64,000 nt of DNA from Chitinophaga polysaccharea (GTDB lineage Bacteria > Bacteroidota > Bacteroidia > Chitinophagales > Chitinophagaceae): contig NZ_CABFVU010000001.1 in the NCBI RefSeq assembly GCF_902150045.1, forward strand, positions 744,001 to 808,000, given 5' to 3'. The notes below the pieces were generated by a model. The model saw only the letters and a list, made by a program, of their open reading frames with translations, was not told the DNA's origin and made no database searches. The translations under genes were made by a program, and so were the position numbers. How positions within the stretch are numbered: the stretch's first letter is position 1; the number at the start of each line of letters is the position of its first letter. Positions 19,720-28,065 of this stretch are shown piece by piece.

Positions 19720-20541
19720 ATGGCTAGAATAATCGCAATCGCTAACCAGAAAGGTGGCGTAGGAAAAACTACAAGTGCAATAAACCTGGCAAGCAGCCTG
19801 GCTGTGCTGGAATTTAAGACACTGCTGGTTGACGCCGACCCGCAGGCAAACAGCACCACGGGGCTGGGTTTCGACCTGCGCAATGTGCAGCAGAGCTTGT
19901 ACGATTGTATGGTGAACGATGTGCAGGCCAAAGATGTGATCCTGGAATCAGATACTCCCAACCTGAAGGTATTGCCTTCTCATATAGACCTGGTAGGCGC
20001 TGAACTGGAGCTCATCAATCACCCTAACCGGGAAAGAGTGATGAAACAGGTGATCGACTCCGTGGAAGCAGATTATGATTTCGTAATTGTTGACTGCTCC
20101 CCCTCCCTGGGCCTCATCACCGTAAATGCCCTCGTAGCATCCAACTCCGTGATCATCCCCGTTCAATGTGAATTCTTTGCACTGGAAGGTCTCGGCAAAT
20201 TACTCAATACCATCAAGATTGTACAAAGCCGCCTGAACATAGAACTGGAAATTGAAGGTATCCTGATGACCATGTACGATGGTCGCCTGCGCCTCAGCAA
20301 CCAGGTGGTGGATGAAGTAAAACAACACTTTGAAGAAAGCGTGTTCAATACCATCATTCACCGTAATACCAAACTGGGAGAAGCCCCCAGCTTTGGTAAA
20401 TCCGTTATTATGTACGATGCTGCCAGCACAGGCGCTATTAACTACCTGAACCTGGCCAAGGAAATCCTGCAGAAACATAATTTCACCAAAATTAAATCCA
20501 AAGACAAAATCCTAGCTATAAACGATGACCAATCCAAGTAA
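19720..20541 (+). CDS. parA: Chromosome partitioning ATPase ParA (Soj)
   Basis: A 273-residue ATPase that, with ParB, segregates the replication origin region. The deviant Walker A motif KGGVGKTT (residues 11-18), the DADPQANSTTGLG switch and VDCSPSLGLITVNAL are all present. The size and sequence are those of chromosomal ParA rather than plasmid types with N-terminal extensions. Its last codons overlap parB by 17 nt, which indicates translational coupling. Chromosomal parAB often lies near oriC, but no dnaA, gidA or mnmG gene is in the window. Confidence 0.97.
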   Translation: MARIIAIANQKGGVGKTTSAINLASSLAVLEFKTLLVDADPQANSTTGLGFDLRNVQQSLYDCMVNDVQAKDVILESDTPNLKVLPSHIDLVGAELELINHPNRERVMKQVIDSVEADYDFVIVDCSPSLGLITVNALVASNSVIIPVQCEFFALEGLGKLLNTIKIVQSRLNIELEIEGILMTMYDGRLRLSNQVVDEVKQHFEESVFNTIIHRNTKLGEAPSFGKSVIMYDAASTGAINYLNLAKEILQKHNFTKIKSKDKILAINDDQSK

Positions 20542-21442
20542 GAAAGAAGCGTTGGGTAAAGGCATCCGCTCTCTGCTTCAAAATATCGATACAGATCTGA
20601 AGCAAACTGCCGGCGCCCTGGGTGATAAAGTAGTAGCTGCCGCTACAGGCATTGAACGCATATCACTGGATCTGATTGTAACCAATCCGAAACAGCCGCG
20701 TCGTGACTTTGATGAAGTTTCCTTACAGGAGTTAAGCCAGTCCATCAAACTGCATGATGTGATCCAGCCCATCACAGTGGCAAGGATCAATGCTAAAAAA
20801 TTCCAGCTCATCGCCGGGGAACGTCGCCTGAGAGCCAGTAAACTGGCCGGGCTGAAAGATATTCCCGCGTATATCCGCCAGGTAAACGACCAGGAGCTAC
20901 TGGAGCTCGCCCTGCTGGAAAACCTGCAAAGGGAAAACCTTAATGCCATTGAGGTAGGCCTCAGCTACAAAAGGCTCATGGAAGAATGCACGCTCACCCA
21001 GGAACAGGTGGCCGACCGCATGGGCAAAGAAAGAAGCACCGTTACCAACTATATACGCCTGCTCAAACTGCCGCCGGATATCCAGGTAGCCGTGCGCAAT
21101 GGCCAGCTCAGCATGGGCCACGCCCGTGTGCTGACCGGTGTGGAAAACGTGGAAAACCAACTCTTCCTGTACAATGAAATCCTGAAAAACGGGCTGTCTG
21201 TACGGCAAACAGAAGAACTGGCACGTAATATTAACCAGGCCGACAAAAATCATCAGCAAAAAGCAGCCAAGGTAAAACTACCGCCTGCTTACCAGAAAAT
21301 ACAGGACAAACTTGCCTCCCACTTCTCTACCAAGGTAAAACTGGACAGGGGCAAAAGCGGCAAAGGCAGCATTTTAATTGAATTCTATTCGGATGAAGAG
21401 CTGGATAGTATCCTGGAAAAAATAGATCTATACGGTGGCTAA
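20525..21442 (+). CDS. parB: Chromosome partitioning protein ParB (Spo0J), CTP-binding
   Basis: A 305-residue parS-binding CTPase clamp. The N-terminal ParB domain contains GERRLRA (residues 98-104), part of the nucleotide pocket. The HTH region follows (LTQEQVADRMGKERSTVTNYIRLLKLP), then NGQLSMGHARVL, and a C-terminal dimerisation segment ending ILEKIDLYGG. The start overlaps the end of parA. I found no clear copy of the classical parS sequence TGTTTCACGTGAAACA in the window, so the binding sites are probably elsewhere. Confidence 0.97.
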   Translation: MTNPSKKEALGKGIRSLLQNIDTDLKQTAGALGDKVVAAATGIERISLDLIVTNPKQPRRDFDEVSLQELSQSIKLHDVIQPITVARINAKKFQLIAGERRLRASKLAGLKDIPAYIRQVNDQELLELALLENLQRENLNAIEVGLSYKRLMEECTLTQEQVADRMGKERSTVTNYIRLLKLPPDIQVAVRNGQLSMGHARVLTGVENVENQLFLYNEILKNGLSVRQTEELARNINQADKNHQQKAAKVKLPPAYQKIQDKLASHFSTKVKLDRGKSGKGSILIEFYSDEELDSILEKIDLYGG

Positions 21443-22142
21443 TAGGGCTCAATACATATTTTATTCACTACGGTACGCTTTATTGTTTTTAGTTGCAGTA
21501 GCAATGGCTGCGCCATTACATGCACAACAGGATACTCTGCGCCCCATTGCCAAAACAATGGATACCATTATCCGGCCTATACCCGCACCCGGTACAGATA
21601 CCGTAAAAGCAAACAAAGCCATCTTCACCGACAGCGCCTATGTTCCTGATTCCAAACTCCCGCACAGCCCCCGTAAAGCAGCCCTTTACTCTGCTGTAGT
21701 GCCGGGCCTCGGACAGGCATACAATAGAGAATACTGGAAAATTCCCATCGCATACGCCGCTATTGGTACCTGTGTTTACTTCTTTGTGGATAACATGAAA
21801 ACGTACAAGCTGTATCGCGATGCCTACCGCCTCCGGGTAGACGGCAACCCGGATACCAACGATACCAGCCCGGATACCAAACCTTATGATACCGAATCGC
21901 TCAAAGTAGGCCGCGACCAGTTCCGGCAGTATGTGGATTATTCGGTGTTGTTCTTCATCCTGGCATACGGCGTAAACATTATAGACGCTACTGTATTTGC
22001 ACATCTCCGTAATTTCGATATGTCGGATGACCTCAGTATGCGGGTTTCTCCCACACTGATCAACAATCGTACACTCGGCATCGGCCTGAATATTTCCTTC
22101 GGCGGTAAAAAGGGAAAAAGCCGTTACTTCGCAGGCCGCTGA
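21435..22142 (+). CDS. DUF5683 domain-containing membrane protein
   Basis: A 235-residue protein starting at a GTG that overlaps parB by 8 nt. A signal peptide or N-terminal anchor (YALLFLVAVAMAAPLHAQQ) is followed by a proline- and threonine-rich linker. The DUF5683 core is SPRKAALYSAVVPGLGQAYNREYWKIPIAYAAIG-like and contains two predicted helices (IPIAYAAIGTCVYFFV and VLFFILAYGVNIIDATVFA). The tail, ISFGGKKGKSRYF, looks barrel-like. Function is unknown. The placement parA-parB-DUF5683-dapB suggests one transcript but not a shared role. An in-frame ATG at 21504 would cut the signal sequence, so I keep the GTG. Confidence 0.88.
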   Translation: MANRAQYIFYSLRYALLFLVAVAMAAPLHAQQDTLRPIAKTMDTIIRPIPAPGTDTVKANKAIFTDSAYVPDSKLPHSPRKAALYSAVVPGLGQAYNREYWKIPIAYAAIGTCVYFFVDNMKTYKLYRDAYRLRVDGNPDTNDTSPDTKPYDTESLKVGRDQFRQYVDYSVLFFILAYGVNIIDATVFAHLRNFDMSDDLSMRVSPTLINNRTLGIGLNISFGGKKGKSRYFAGR

Positions 22143-22184
22143 TCTTCACTAATACATCAACTTAAAATACAACTTTCAAGGGTC

Positions 22185-22904
22185 ATGAAAATAGCGCTCA
22201 TAGGATATGGTAAAATGGGACAGGCAATAGATGCTATTGCCACTGCCAAAGGTCATGAAATAATACTCCGCGTGGATATTAGCAGCAAACACCTGCTGGA
22301 AAAAGAACACCTTTCACAGGCAGACGTAGCTATCGAGTTCACCACCCCTGAAACAGCCTACCGCAACATCTTGAAATGCTTCGACGCCAATGTGCCGGTA
22401 GTTTCCGGTACCACAGGCTGGCTGGATAAGCTGCCGGAAGTAAAGGCCCTCTGCCTGGAAAAGAACCAGGCATTCCTTCATGCCACTAATTTTAGTATAG
22501 GCGTAAATATCTTCTTTGAACTGAACAAGAAACTGGCAGACCTCATGGCCGGCCAGCCACAATACAACGTGAAGATGGAAGAGATCCATCATACCCAGAA
22601 AAAGGATGCACCAAGCGGCACCGCCCTCACACTGGCTGAGCAGGTACTGGCATCGGTGACCCGTAAAACCGGCTGGGTAAACGAAGACAGCGATCAACCG
22701 GAAACATTGCCTATCATTTCCAAAAGGATAGATCCGGCCCCAGGCACACATACCGTTAACTATACTTCCGCCATCGACGATATCACCATCACCCATACCG
22801 CACACTCCCGCGAAGGCTTTGCCGCCGGCGCTGTAGTAGCGGCAGAATGGCTGAAAGGCAAAACCGGCGTGTTCACCATGCGGGATGTGCTGAACCTGGG
22901 ATAG
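22185..22904 (+). CDS. dapB: 4-hydroxy-tetrahydrodipicolinate reductase
   Basis: A 239-residue NAD(P)H-dependent enzyme that reduces 4-hydroxy-tetrahydrodipicolinate in the diaminopimelate/lysine pathway feeding peptidoglycan. The nucleotide-binding motif GYGKMG is at residues 7-12, followed by VAIEFTTPETA and VVSGTTGW. The signature EIHHTQKKDAPSGTAL carries the catalytic histidine and lysine. It is slightly short compared with proteobacterial enzymes (about 270), as is usual in Bacteroidota. It lies 42 nt after the DUF5683 gene on the same strand. Confidence 0.97.
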   Translation: MKIALIGYGKMGQAIDAIATAKGHEIILRVDISSKHLLEKEHLSQADVAIEFTTPETAYRNILKCFDANVPVVSGTTGWLDKLPEVKALCLEKNQAFLHATNFSIGVNIFFELNKKLADLMAGQPQYNVKMEEIHHTQKKDAPSGTALTLAEQVLASVTRKTGWVNEDSDQPETLPIISKRIDPAPGTHTVNYTSAIDDITITHTAHSREGFAAGAVVAAEWLKGKTGVFTMRDVLNLG

Positions 22905-22937
22905 CAGCACGATACACTTTTAACCCCGGAGCCCTTT

Positions 22938-22983
22938 CTGGCGGCTAAAAGCCAGTCGCCCGCTGCTGGCAGCTAAAAACTGC
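22938..22983. repeat. Tandem imperfect repeats ahead of the Rrf2 promoter
   Basis: CTGGCGGCTAAAA at 22938 and CTGGCAGCTAAAAA at 22966 are direct repeats 28 bp apart, and each can close a small hairpin (with GCCAG and CTGC respectively). They end two bases before the -7-like element of the Rrf2 gene. They could be regulator sites or a weak dapB terminator. Confidence 0.4.
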
Positions 22984-22984
22984 T

Positions 22985-22992
22985 TATCTTTG
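22985..22992 (+). promoter_or_regulatory. Candidate -7 element of the Rrf2 regulator gene
   Basis: TATCTTTG matches TAnnTTTG. It would give a leader of about 57 nt to the ATG at 23056. Confidence 0.45.
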
Positions 22993-23055
22993 CAGGAATA
23001 TAAAGTTAGCAACCGAACTATAAGTTCATCCGTGGAGGGATGCAAAAAAGTCTGT

Positions 23056-23475
23056 ATGTTATCAAAAAAAACACAATACGCATTTCACGCATTAGTACAC
23101 CTGGCAGAAAATGTAGATAAAGGCCCCATCCTTATATCGGAGATTGCACAGGAGAAAAATATTTCTATCAAATTCCTGGAAAACATTTTGCTGGAATTGA
23201 AGAATGCCGGTATCCTCGGTAGTAAAAAAGGAAAAGGCGGGGGATATTACCTCATGCGGCCTCCAAAAGAGATCGCCCTGGCTAAGATCATCCGCCTGCT
23301 AGACGGTCCTATTGCGCTGCTCCCATGCGTAAGCCTCAACTATTATGAGCGCTGCGAAAATTGCCGCGACGAAGCGGTATGTGGCCTCAACGAAGTAATG
23401 GGCCGCGTAAGGGACTCCGCCCTCAAGATCCTTGAAAACAAAACACTGAAGGATATTCTTACCAGGAATAGCTGA
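23056..23475 (+). CDS. Rrf2 family transcriptional regulator with four-cysteine cluster
   Basis: A 139-residue winged-helix regulator. MLSKKTQYAFHALVHLAEN opens the DNA-binding domain, followed by ISEIAQEKNISIKFLENILLELKNAGIL and the wing SKKGKGGGYYL. The effector region holds Cys91, Cys100, Cys103 and Cys109 (C-x8-C-x2-C-x5-C), a pattern compatible with an Fe-S cluster or a thiol sensor. I prefer ATG 23056: the longer frame starts with a TTG inside the -7-like element. It precedes the sulfate-activation genes cysH-cysD-cysN on the same strand but is separated from them by a terminator. A role in sulfur or Fe-S control, as for CymR or IscR relatives, is therefore likely but not proven. Confidence 0.9.
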   Translation: MLSKKTQYAFHALVHLAENVDKGPILISEIAQEKNISIKFLENILLELKNAGILGSKKGKGGGYYLMRPPKEIALAKIIRLLDGPIALLPCVSLNYYERCENCRDEAVCGLNEVMGRVRDSALKILENKTLKDILTRNS

Positions 23476-23499
23476 TCACTGATCAGGGTTAAAAATATC

Positions 23500-23526
23500 A
23501 AAGCCGGCCATTAAGCCGGCTTTTTC
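23500..23526 (+). terminator. Rho-independent terminator after the Rrf2 gene
   Basis: AAAGCCGGC pairs with GCCGGCTTT across loop CATTAA and is followed by T residues, 24 nt after the Rrf2 stop. Confidence 0.9.
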
Positions 23527-23844
23527 ACGCCTGTAAAGGATTTCAGGATCAAGTCCACCTCCCCTCCACTTTCCCGGCAGGAACGCTGCCAGTGCCAGGT
23601 AAGCGTAAAGTAATTCCCCTCCCATTGCAAAGCGGCCCCAACCCGGGAGATTAAGCCCTTCCAGCCAGCAATGTTGGCTAAACCGCCCGGCAATTACCCT
23701 CCGCCGACTCCAGGTATCCAAAAGTTAGCTCCCTGGTCGGCCCTACCCCTGGGCCCTTCTTTTTACATATCCCCCACCATAGCCCATCTTCCCGAAAGAA
23801 ATAATTTTTTACATTATTAGTCTATCTTTTTTATAGGTTTTATG
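23527..23844. other. Gene-free, C-rich stretch before cysH
   Basis: About 320 bp with no supported gene. The part from about 23550 to 23760 is unusually rich in C on the plus strand compared with its AT-rich neighbours. It ends in a small hairpin (GGCCC, seven-base loop, GGGCC at 23739-23755) followed by CTTCTTTTT, which could terminate a short transcript. Minus-strand frames of 60-81 codons run through it, and through the terminator at 23500, without recognisable features. Confidence 0.5.
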
Positions 23845-23852
23845 TATTTTTG
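23845..23852 (+). promoter_or_regulatory. Candidate -7 element of the cysHDN operon
   Basis: TATTTTTG matches TAnnTTTG. The predicted start near 23858 coincides with the inverted repeat at 23858-23877, leaving a leader of about 60 nt before cysH. Confidence 0.5.
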
Positions 23853-23857
23853 TTGCA

Positions 23858-23877
23858 GGAGCAACCGTAATTGCTCC
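23858..23877. promoter_or_regulatory. Inverted repeat at the cysH transcription start, candidate operator
   Basis: GGAGCAA and TTGCTCC are perfect 7-bp arms separated by CCGTAA. The position at or just after the predicted start site would allow a repressor, possibly the upstream Rrf2 protein, to block transcription. It could instead form a 5' hairpin in the mRNA. Confidence 0.45.
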
Positions 23878-23916
23878 GCTGGCACTAGACATATCAATTC
23901 AATAAGGAAGATCTAC

Positions 23917-24600
23917 ATGACAGACATTACCACCGCGCTGGTCAACAAACCGGTGGAGGAGGCTATACAGTACCTGCTGGAACAATACCCCGGCGCTGTA
24001 GCATTCTCTACTTCTTTTGGCCAGGAAGACCAGGTGATATCAGATATTATCTGGCGTAACCAATTGCCGGTTAGAGTTTTTACCCTGGACACGGGCCGCC
24101 TCTTTCAGGAAACATACGATGTAATGGACCTCACCATGGCCCGTTATAAACAGCCTGTAGAAGTGTATTACCCCGATACCAAAGCAGTAGAAAAACTGAT
24201 TTCCGCCAAAGGACCCAACAGCTTTTATGAATCCGTGGAAAACCGCAAGGAATGTTGCGGCATCCGCAAAATTGTTCCCCTCAACAGGGCGCTGGAAGGC
24301 GTAAAGGTATGGATCACCGGCCTCCGGGCAGAACAATCCGAAAACAGGCAGGGCATGGAAATCCTTGAATGGGACGAACATCGCCACCTCTACAAATTCA
24401 ACCCGCTGATCCACTGGGGCTACGATGAAGTGCTGGCCTACCTGGAGCAACATAAAGTGCCTTATAACAAGCTGCACGACAAAGGCTTTATCAGCATTGG
24501 CTGCGCTCCATGTACGCGCGCCATTGAACCGGGAGAAAATCCACGCGCCGGACGCTGGTGGTGGGAACAGTCGCAGAAAGAATGCGGGCTGCACGGATAA
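23917..24600 (+). CDS. cysH: Assimilatory adenylyl-sulfate (APS/PAPS) reductase
   Basis: A 227-residue enzyme that reduces activated sulfate to sulfite. The PP-loop-like region STSFGQEDQV is followed by FTLDTGRLF. Two cysteine pairs, Cys113-Cys114 (KECCGIRK) and Cys196/Cys199 (GCAPCTRA), are the ligands of the [4Fe-4S] cluster that marks the APS-using type. The catalytic cysteine lies in the C-terminal KECGLH (Cys223). ATG 23917 has a good AAGGAAG ribosome site upstream, whereas a longer frame begins inside the promoter. It is first gene of the operon cysH-cysD-cysN. Use of APS rather than PAPS fits the absence of a cysC kinase here. Confidence 0.95.
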   Translation: MTDITTALVNKPVEEAIQYLLEQYPGAVAFSTSFGQEDQVISDIIWRNQLPVRVFTLDTGRLFQETYDVMDLTMARYKQPVEVYYPDTKAVEKLISAKGPNSFYESVENRKECCGIRKIVPLNRALEGVKVWITGLRAEQSENRQGMEILEWDEHRHLYKFNPLIHWGYDEVLAYLEQHKVPYNKLHDKGFISIGCAPCTRAIEPGENPRAGRWWWEQSQKECGLHG

Positions 24601-24635
24601 TAAATATTAGCTTTTTGAATAAATTATTATAGTCC

Positions 24636-25544
24636 ATGACTAATCAGATAAATTGGGAATTTCCTCAGGCACTGGAAGATGAAGCCATTTACATACTTCG
24701 TGAAACAGTGGCACAGTTCGAAAAACCGGTGCTCCTGTTCTCCGGCGGTAAAGATTCCATTACACTCGTACGACTGGCACAGAAAGCATTTTACCCCGGT
24801 AAAATACCTTTCTCCCTGTTGCATGTAGATACCGGCCACAACTTCCCGGAAACCATCCAGTTCCGCGACTGGCTCGTGAATACACTCGGACTGGATATCA
24901 TTATCCGGAATGTACAGGACAGCATCAACCAGGGTAAAGCCCAGGAAGAAACCGGCAAGTACGCCAGCAGGAACGCATTGCAAACCGTGACCCTCCTGGA
25001 TGCCATCGAAGAAGGCAAGTTCGACGCCTGCATAGGCGGCGCCCGCAGGGATGAAGAAAAAGCCCGCGCCAAGGAAAGGATCTTCTCGGTAAGAGATGAA
25101 TTCGGTCAGTGGAACGCCAAAATGCAACGCCCGGAACTGTTCGATATCCTCAACGGTAAAATCAACATCGGCGAAAACGTTCGCGTATTCCCTATCTCCA
25201 ACTGGACAGAACTGGATGTATGGAACTATATCGTCCGTGAAAAACTGGAGATCCCGTCTATCTACTTCTCCCATGAAAGAGAGATCATAGAACGCGATGG
25301 TCTTTACTGGCCTTACTCCTCTTTCCTCAACACTACTGCCGACGAAGTACCGTTCCGCCAGAAAGTACGTTTCCGTACCGTAGGCGATATGACCTGTACT
25401 GCCGCCGTATTGTCTGAAGCAGATAAACTGGAAGACATCATTGCTGAAATCATGGAAGCAAAGATCTCCGAACGTGGCGCACGTATAGACGACAAACGCT
25501 CTGAAGCCGCTATGGAAAAAAGAAAACAGGCAGGATATTTCTAA
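24636..25544 (+). CDS. cysD: Sulfate adenylyltransferase subunit 2
   Basis: A 302-residue catalytic subunit of ATP sulfurylase, which makes APS from sulfate and ATP. The PP-loop FSGGKDS is at residues 35-41, followed by LLHVDTGHNFPETI, IGGARRDEEKARAKER and the conserved SNWTELDVWNYI. The C-terminal RFRTVGDMTCTAAV and RGARIDDKRSEAAMEKRKQAGYF segment is standard. It lies 35 nt after cysH and 80 nt before cysN, so the three are probably co-transcribed. Confidence 0.97.
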   Translation: MTNQINWEFPQALEDEAIYILRETVAQFEKPVLLFSGGKDSITLVRLAQKAFYPGKIPFSLLHVDTGHNFPETIQFRDWLVNTLGLDIIIRNVQDSINQGKAQEETGKYASRNALQTVTLLDAIEEGKFDACIGGARRDEEKARAKERIFSVRDEFGQWNAKMQRPELFDILNGKINIGENVRVFPISNWTELDVWNYIVREKLEIPSIYFSHEREIIERDGLYWPYSSFLNTTADEVPFRQKVRFRTVGDMTCTAAVLSEADKLEDIIAEIMEAKISERGARIDDKRSEAAMEKRKQAGYF

Positions 25545-25624
25545 TAGCATTTCCTGTTATATACACTCAACTTAATTGAACACATCTTTCAACGCCCGGC
25601 GCTGAAAGCCAAAAAATAAAAATA

Positions 25625-26872
25625 ATGGAGGTTTTACGTATAGCCACTTCCGGTAGTGTAGACGATGGTAAGAGTACCTTAATAGGCCGTTTATTATACG
25701 ATACCAATTCTATTCCGCAAGATAAAATGGAAGCGCTCCACGCTGCCAGCAAACGCAAAGGACTGGACTTTACCGACCTGTCGTTGCTCACCGACGGACT
25801 GGTAGCAGAACGCGAACAGGGAATTACCATAGATGTAGCCCACATCTATTTCTCCACCCCTACCCGCAAATACATCATTGCCGATACACCCGGGCATATT
25901 GAATATACCCGCAACATGGTTACCGGCGCCTCCAATGCACAGGTGTCACTGATCCTTATAGACGCCCGCAGAGGCATCGTGGAACAAACCCACCGCCACT
26001 TCTTTATCGCCAACCTCCTTCGTATTCCCTACCTGGTGGTTTGTGTAAATAAAATGGACCTGGTTGATTACAGCGAAGCCCGCTTTAACCAGATAGTGGA
26101 AGATTTCCAGCAGATGCTAGATAACGCAGGATTCAAAGGACAGGAAGTGAAATTTATTCCCATCTCCTCCCTGTATGGTGAAAACGTGGCCAGCCGCACC
26201 GGCGCTATCAACTGGTACAACGGCAGCACATTGTTGGAATACCTGGAGCAGGTGTCTTTTGATCATGAGGACCGTAACCATCCGGCCCGCTTCCCCATTC
26301 AAAGCGTGATCCGCCCCAGAACTACTGAATACCACGATTTCCGCGGCTTTGCGGGTAAAGTGGCAAGTGGGCACTTCTCTGTAGGCGATGAAGTGGTTTC
26401 CCTGCCCTCCGGGCAAAAGAGCCGCATCAAAACCATTGAGCAATTTGAGAAACAACTAACGGTGGCGCATGCACGTGAAAGCGTGGTGATCACCCTGGAA
26501 GGTGAAATAGATAGCAGTCGCGGTAACATGCTCGTGAAAACAAACGAAATACCGCAGCAACTGAAAGAGATAAGCGCCAACATCTGCTGGATGGACCAGC
26601 TGCCCCTTGCTGCCGGTAAAACCTACCTGTTGCAGCACGGCGTGAACCGCGTGAAGGCAAAAGTTCAGCAGATCAATTATGTAACAGACGTTACCAATCA
26701 TGTTCAGGTAACAGACAAAACCTCTATGGCACTGAATGATATCGGCCGTATCACACTGAAAACAGCCGCACCTGTATTTGCAGATCCTTACGAACAGAAC
26801 CCCGCCAACGGGGCCTTTATTCTCATCGACGAATTCAACAACACCACGGTAGCGGTGGGTTTTATCGAATAG
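25625..26872 (+). CDS. cysN: Sulfate adenylyltransferase subunit 1 (GTPase)
   Basis: A 415-residue EF-Tu-like GTPase that drives APS synthesis by CysD. G1 SVDDGKS lies around residues 11-17, DTPGH at 87-91 and NKMD at 142-145, followed by the beta-barrel domains (FRGFAGKVASGHFSVGDEV and so on). It is shorter than the enterobacterial enzyme (about 475) and has no fused CysC kinase domain, consistent with an APS-reducing pathway. No sulfite reductase gene follows in the window. It is convergent with the threonine dehydrogenase gene. Confidence 0.97.
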   Translation: MEVLRIATSGSVDDGKSTLIGRLLYDTNSIPQDKMEALHAASKRKGLDFTDLSLLTDGLVAEREQGITIDVAHIYFSTPTRKYIIADTPGHIEYTRNMVTGASNAQVSLILIDARRGIVEQTHRHFFIANLLRIPYLVVCVNKMDLVDYSEARFNQIVEDFQQMLDNAGFKGQEVKFIPISSLYGENVASRTGAINWYNGSTLLEYLEQVSFDHEDRNHPARFPIQSVIRPRTTEYHDFRGFAGKVASGHFSVGDEVVSLPSGQKSRIKTIEQFEKQLTVAHARESVVITLEGEIDSSRGNMLVKTNEIPQQLKEISANICWMDQLPLAAGKTYLLQHGVNRVKAKVQQINYVTDVTNHVQVTDKTSMALNDIGRITLKTAAPVFADPYEQNPANGAFILIDEFNNTTVAVGFIE

Positions 26873-26899
26873 TGCGGGGATCGCCGAAGGCGGTAAGCA

Positions 26900-27838
26900 T
26901 TATATATGCGCCAACATATCTTTTGTCATGGCTTCAAGATCATATTCCGGTTTCCAGCCCCAGTCGGCGCGCGCCTGGCTGTCGTCGATGCTGTTGGGCC
27001 AGCCGTCAGCAATCTGCTGGCGGTAATCAGGCTGGTAGGCCATACTGAAAGCAGGAATATGTTTCTTTATTTCTGCGCCTATCTCTTTCGGGGAGAAGCT
27101 CATGGCGCCTAAATTATAGGCGGAACGTACGGTGATCTTTGAGGCGTCTGCTTCCATCAGCTCAATGGTGGCACGGATGGCGTCCGGCATATACATCATT
27201 GGCAGGTAAGTGTTTTCAGAAAGGAAGCTGGTGTATTGCTGGTGTTCCTTCGCCTCATGGAAAATTTCGATGGCATAATCTGTAGTACCTCCTCCAGGCG
27301 CTGATTTGTAGCTGATCAGCCCGGGGTAACGCAGGCTCCTTACATCTACACCAAAGCGGTGATTGTAATATTCGCACCAGCGCTCGCCGGCAAATTTACT
27401 GATCCCGTAAATGGTGGTAGGCTCAATGATAGTATGCTGCGGCGTTTCCTGCGCAGGGGAATCAGGCCCGAACACCGCAATAGAACTGGGCCAGTATACT
27501 TTATCAAGATTTTCTTCTTTGGCAATATCCAGTACATTCAACAGGCTCTGCATATTGATATGCCAGGCCAGCAATGGATTTTTTTCACCGGTGGCCGACA
27601 GGATCGCCGCCAGCAGATAGATCTGGGTGATATTATGACGGATCACCAGCACATGCAGCATCTCCTTGTTCATCACATCCAGCGATACGTACGGACCGGT
27701 TCCCTTCAGCAGGTCGTGCTCCTCACGCAGATCCGAGGCCAGCACATTTGCGTCCCCGTACATCTTTCTCAAGGCCAGCGTCAGTTCCACGCCAATTTGT
27801 CCGCAGGCGCCAATAACCAGTATCTTATCTTTCTTCAT
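26900..27838 (-). CDS. L-threonine 3-dehydrogenase, SDR (GalE-like) type
   Basis: A 312-residue extended SDR protein: NAD-binding GACGQIG at residues 10-16 and the catalytic Tyr144-x3-Lys148 in YGISK. The sequence blocks YWPSSIAVFGPDSP, RYPGLISYKSAPGGGTTDYAIEIF and NLGAMSFSP are those of the bacteroidete-type threonine dehydrogenase characterised in Flavobacterium frigidimaris. That enzyme oxidises L-threonine to 2-amino-3-oxobutyrate. Assignment is from remembered family sequence, so another epimerase activity is possible but unlikely. No kbl (glycine acetyltransferase) gene is adjacent. Confidence 0.85.
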   Translation of the reverse strand: MKKDKILVIGACGQIGVELTLALRKMYGDANVLASDLREEHDLLKGTGPYVSLDVMNKEMLHVLVIRHNITQIYLLAAILSATGEKNPLLAWHINMQSLLNVLDIAKEENLDKVYWPSSIAVFGPDSPAQETPQHTIIEPTTIYGISKFAGERWCEYYNHRFGVDVRSLRYPGLISYKSAPGGGTTDYAIEIFHEAKEHQQYTSFLSENTYLPMMYMPDAIRATIELMEADASKITVRSAYNLGAMSFSPKEIGAEIKKHIPAFSMAYQPDYRQQIADGWPNSIDDSQARADWGWKPEYDLEAMTKDMLAHI

Positions 27839-28044
27839 ACCAAAATATAATTGTAAGCTTTTTTTTAAAATCGAAGCGTAATATTAACGGGTTCCCCCGT
27901 ATTTCCACACACCCCGCCCCAGCGCATGACAATGCTATAACAATAAAATTAACAGCAGGTTATGCACATGGTTTTCGGATTACAATATCATGACAATTGC
28001 CATTAATGACACGGCAGCATCACCTCCCTTTGCCAGAGAATGCC

Positions 28045-28052
28045 TATCTTTG
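28045..28052 (+). promoter_or_regulatory. Candidate -7 element of kdsA
   Basis: TATCTTTG matches TAnnTTTG and lies 13 nt before the kdsA ATG. No TTG is seen at the usual -33 distance. Confidence 0.42.
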
Positions 28053-28065
28053 CACCTTCAATTAA

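Noticed and set aside
19653..21442. parS sites near parAB
   Set aside because: I looked for TGTTTCACGTGAAACA and close variants and saw none. A GGTTTCACGC match near 59908 is only a half-site inside a gene.
23476..23721. 81-codon minus-strand frame after the Rrf2 gene
   Set aside because: It runs through the Rrf2 terminator hairpin and shows no family features; treated as non-coding.
27839..27847. TATATTTTG next to the threonine dehydrogenase start as a promoter
   Set aside because: The spacing differs from TAnnTTTG and it lies two bases from the ATG, too close to drive the full coding sequence.
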